Source of the DNA: Candidatus Avimonas faecium
Lineage (GTDB): Bacteria > Bacillota > Clostridia > Oscillospirales > Acutalibacteraceae
Direction: 5' to 3'
DNA length: 42,353 nucleotides
Assembly (NCBI GenBank): GCA_904419005.1
Contig: CAJFQI010000027.1
Coordinates: 1-42,353 of the forward strand
The translations under genes and the position numbers were made by a program. Every line of letters starts with the position of its first letter. Within the stretch, counting starts at the first letter, position 1. The notes below the pieces were generated by a model, which had not been told where the DNA came from, searched no databases, and was given only the letters and a program-made list of their open reading frames with translations. This document shows positions 40,801 through 42,353 of the stretch, piece after piece.

Positions 40801-41385
40801 TTATGGGAGATTCGGCACCTGCCCGGGCTCATACAACGGCCGGTTGACATGTTCATAGGTGATGACCAGGGTTTCCCAGGTGTCGGCGTCCACGCCGCCG
40901 GTTTCCTCCAGCCCGGCTACGGCCTGGATTTTCCGAACCGCTTGTGCATCCTCCTCGGTAAAGCGGCAGTCGATTGTCACCAGCTGCATGTTTCCGAAAT
41001 AGCCCCCGATCGCGCGGAGCATTACCTCAATCACGCAGGGGAGGCTCCCTTCATCCCCCAGGCTGACCACCGTGTCCGGGGAGGGAAAATGGGCGACAAA
41101 GCTCGGCGGCGCCTGTAAGCTGCTCAGGCGGTTGTATTCGTAAAAGATCATATCCCAGGTTGCCGGATCGACATGGCCGGTAACGGGCAGGCCGTAGACG
41201 CTCTGGAAAGCGGCGACCGCCTCGGCGGTTTCCGGGCCGTATATCCCGTCAGCGGCGATCCGGGGGATCAGGAGGTTGTATTTTGACAGCTCCCGCAGGG
41301 CGGCCTGGAATTCCCGTACATACGCGGTGTGCTGCTCCGGGGAAAGGAGGTGGCTTTGAGTGCTTGGGCGGCTGTTGCCTGGCAT
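40801..41385 (-). CDS. Small protein with two peptidoglycan-binding repeats
   Basis: 194 residues from ATG 41385 with AAAGG 9 bases upstream. The first PG_binding_1-type repeat (residues 15-90) is clear: [14 protein letters not shown] ... [45 protein letters not shown]. The second (about 105-182) is degenerate: [18 protein letters not shown] ... [40 protein letters not shown]. There is no signal peptide, which suggests either a mother-cell/forespore protein acting on cortex peptidoglycan or an unusual export route. It starts 21 bases after the larger repeat protein and is surely co-transcribed with it. No catalytic domain is present. Confidence 0.87.
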   Translation of the reverse strand: MPGNSRPSTQSHLLSPEQHTAYVREFQAALRELSKYNLLIPRIAADGIYGPETAEAVAAFQSVYGLPVTGHVDPATWDMIFYEYNRLSSLQAPPSFVAHFPSPDTVVSLGDEGSLPCVIEVMLRAIGGYFGNMQLVTIDCRFTEEDAQAVRKIQAVAGLEETGGVDADTWETLVITYEHVNRPLYEPGQVPNLP

Positions 41386-41406
41386 ATTCTCATCCTTTCG
41401 TCATGG

Positions 41407-42353
41407 TTATTCGCCGTTTCCCGGCGTAATGGTGGTGCCGGGGTTCTGCCCCGGCTGCTTGCTCTGCCCAAGGGACAGGTCGGAGTAGAGGCTGGCGATC
41501 GCATCCCAGGTGACAACGTTGACCCGCCCGGTGACGGGCAGGCCGAATTCCTGCTGGAAAGCCATCACCGCTTCGCGCGTCTGCGCGCCGAAAAGCCCGG
41601 TCACCGGCACCCGGGGGATAGAGGGATAGGAGCCTGCGATCAAGTTGAGGTACTCCTGCAGATAGGTGACATAATCGCCCATTGAGCCCTGCTGAAGGAT
41701 TTCGCCGGGATAGAGCGCGACGCCGCCCTCAAACGAGTTGGTATCCAAAATGCCGTTATACGCCCGTTCCAGGTCGTTCCAGGTGTTCCGTCCCACCAGG
41801 CCGTCGGGGGTTAGCCCATAGGTCTTTTGAAAGGCGATGACCGCATCGGCGGTCTGCTGGTCAAAGGTGCCGGTCACCTGTACCGGCGGCACGGAATCAT
41901 AGTACGCGCTGATGACGGAGAGGTAATACTGCACCAGCTGCACGCCGATCCCGGTATCCCCCTGCCGGAGCAGGCCGGGATATTGGCGGGAGGCTTCGCT
42001 TAGGGAGATCCCTTCGCTGTCGAGCTCGGACAGGCGCTTGACCGCGGTGTAAATATAGGCGATGCGGTACCAGGTGTTCGGCCCGACGATGCCGTCCGCC
42101 GGCAGGTCGAAGGTTTCCTGAAAGACGCGCACAGCGTTTTCGGTGTCTTGGTCAAAAACGCCGTTGGTTTCGTTGATCTTTGGGATATTGGGGTAATTCC
42201 GGCTGATCCGGTTGAGCTGGATTTGAATGGTTTGCACCTCGTTTAGGGAATCCCCAAGCCGCAGCGGGGTTCCCGGATAGGACGGCGTGCCCGTGCGTAC
42301 CGGCGCGTCCCGGACCAGCGTTATGTCGTCCCCGTAATAATGCTGCAGGATTT
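41407..42353 (-). CDS. Protein with tandem peptidoglycan-binding repeats (5' end outside window)
   Basis: At least 315 residues; the frame runs off the right edge, so the N-terminus is missing. GTG 42237 in this frame is internal. Three PG_binding_1-like repeats of about 83 residues each carry the GxFDxQTxxAVxxFQxxxGLxxxGxVxxxTW pattern (VFDQDTENAVRVFQETFDLPADG, TFDQQTADAVIAFQKTYGLTPDG, LFGAQTREAVMAFQQEFGLPVTG). Upstream of them the edge sequence reads ILQHYYGDDITLV, which looks like the end of a SpoIID/LytB-type domain (compare EILHYYYTGVVI in the spoIID gene). A SpoIID-like enzyme with peptidoglycan-binding repeats is therefore likely. The tail is PGQNPGTTITPGNGE. Confidence 0.85.
   Translation of the reverse strand, partial: ILQHYYGDDITLVRDAPVRTGTPSYPGTPLRLGDSLNEVQTIQIQLNRISRNYPNIPKINETNGVFDQDTENAVRVFQETFDLPADGIVGPNTWYRIAYIYTAVKRLSELDSEGISLSEASRQYPGLLRQGDTGIGVQLVQYYLSVISAYYDSVPPVQVTGTFDQQTADAVIAFQKTYGLTPDGLVGRNTWNDLERAYNGILDTNSFEGGVALYPGEILQQGSMGDYVTYLQEYLNLIAGSYPSIPRVPVTGLFGAQTREAVMAFQQEFGLPVTGRVNVVTWDAIASLYSDLSLGQSKQPGQNPGTTITPGNGE

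Overview
The window is about 42 kb of GC-rich (by eye about 60%) DNA from what looks like a spore-forming, low-oxygen member of the Clostridia, probably an Oscillospiraceae/Ruminococcaceae-type gut bacterium. The evidence is a SpoIID and a SpoVB homologue, the RNase Y-YmdB and Asp23-FakA pairs typical of Firmicutes, strong Shine-Dalgarno sites with frequent TTG/GTG starts, (S/G)PxTG sortase signals and canonical sigma-A promoters. The taxonomic call is inference from gene content only. No rRNA, tRNA, CRISPR array, insertion sequence or prophage was seen.

Layout. 1-5.9 kb: the tail of one sortase-anchored protein, then a 1672-residue surface protein that joins a phosphodiester glycosidase domain, two duplicated GLUG-repeat blocks, a purple-acid-phosphatase-type domain, a BIG2 domain, a Gln-Asn-Pro repeat linker and a sorting signal. 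6-7.2 kb: a YibE/F membrane protein. 7.5-13.6 kb: a thiol/sulfur redox cluster with a rhodanese-ccdA-tlpA-bcp operon (bcp frameshifted), trxB, a CoA-disulfide reductase-rhodanese fusion, a Crp/Fnr-family regulator and trxA. 13.8-19.9 kb: a Ca2+-type P-ATPase, recG and a polysaccharide deacetylase. 20-23 kb: a more AT-rich LysR/SDR pair and a cyclophilin-like lipoprotein. 23.2-29.9 kb (minus strand): fakA, asp23, an oligopeptide-binding lipoprotein, ymdB and rny. 30.1-32.9 kb: folE translationally coupled to an APH-like kinase, then spoIID. 33-38 kb: citrate synthase, an unknown membrane protein, a degenerate histidine-kinase-like protein and gapA. 38-42.35 kb: a possible small RNA, an acyl-CoA thioesterase, spoVB, and two peptidoglycan-binding-repeat proteins, the last cut by the window edge.

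The most informative system is the redox cluster. Two near-identical dyads, TTGTGACCAAGTCAC and TTGTGACCCAGTCAC, lie upstream of the rhodanese operon and of trxA. Each is centred exactly 29 bp upstream of a perfect TATAAT, which puts it at about -41, the class II position used by CRP/FNR activators. The cluster encodes its own Crp/Fnr regulator, which has six cysteines and a CRP-like R-E-x3-R recognition helix expected to read TGTGA. I infer an autonomous thiol/persulfide-responsive regulon.

Other regulatory signals: ATAA-N7-TTAT (LysR/CcpC-type) dyads upstream of the SDR and citrate synthase genes, two overlapping palindromes over the gapA promoter, and structured leaders ahead of folE and rny.
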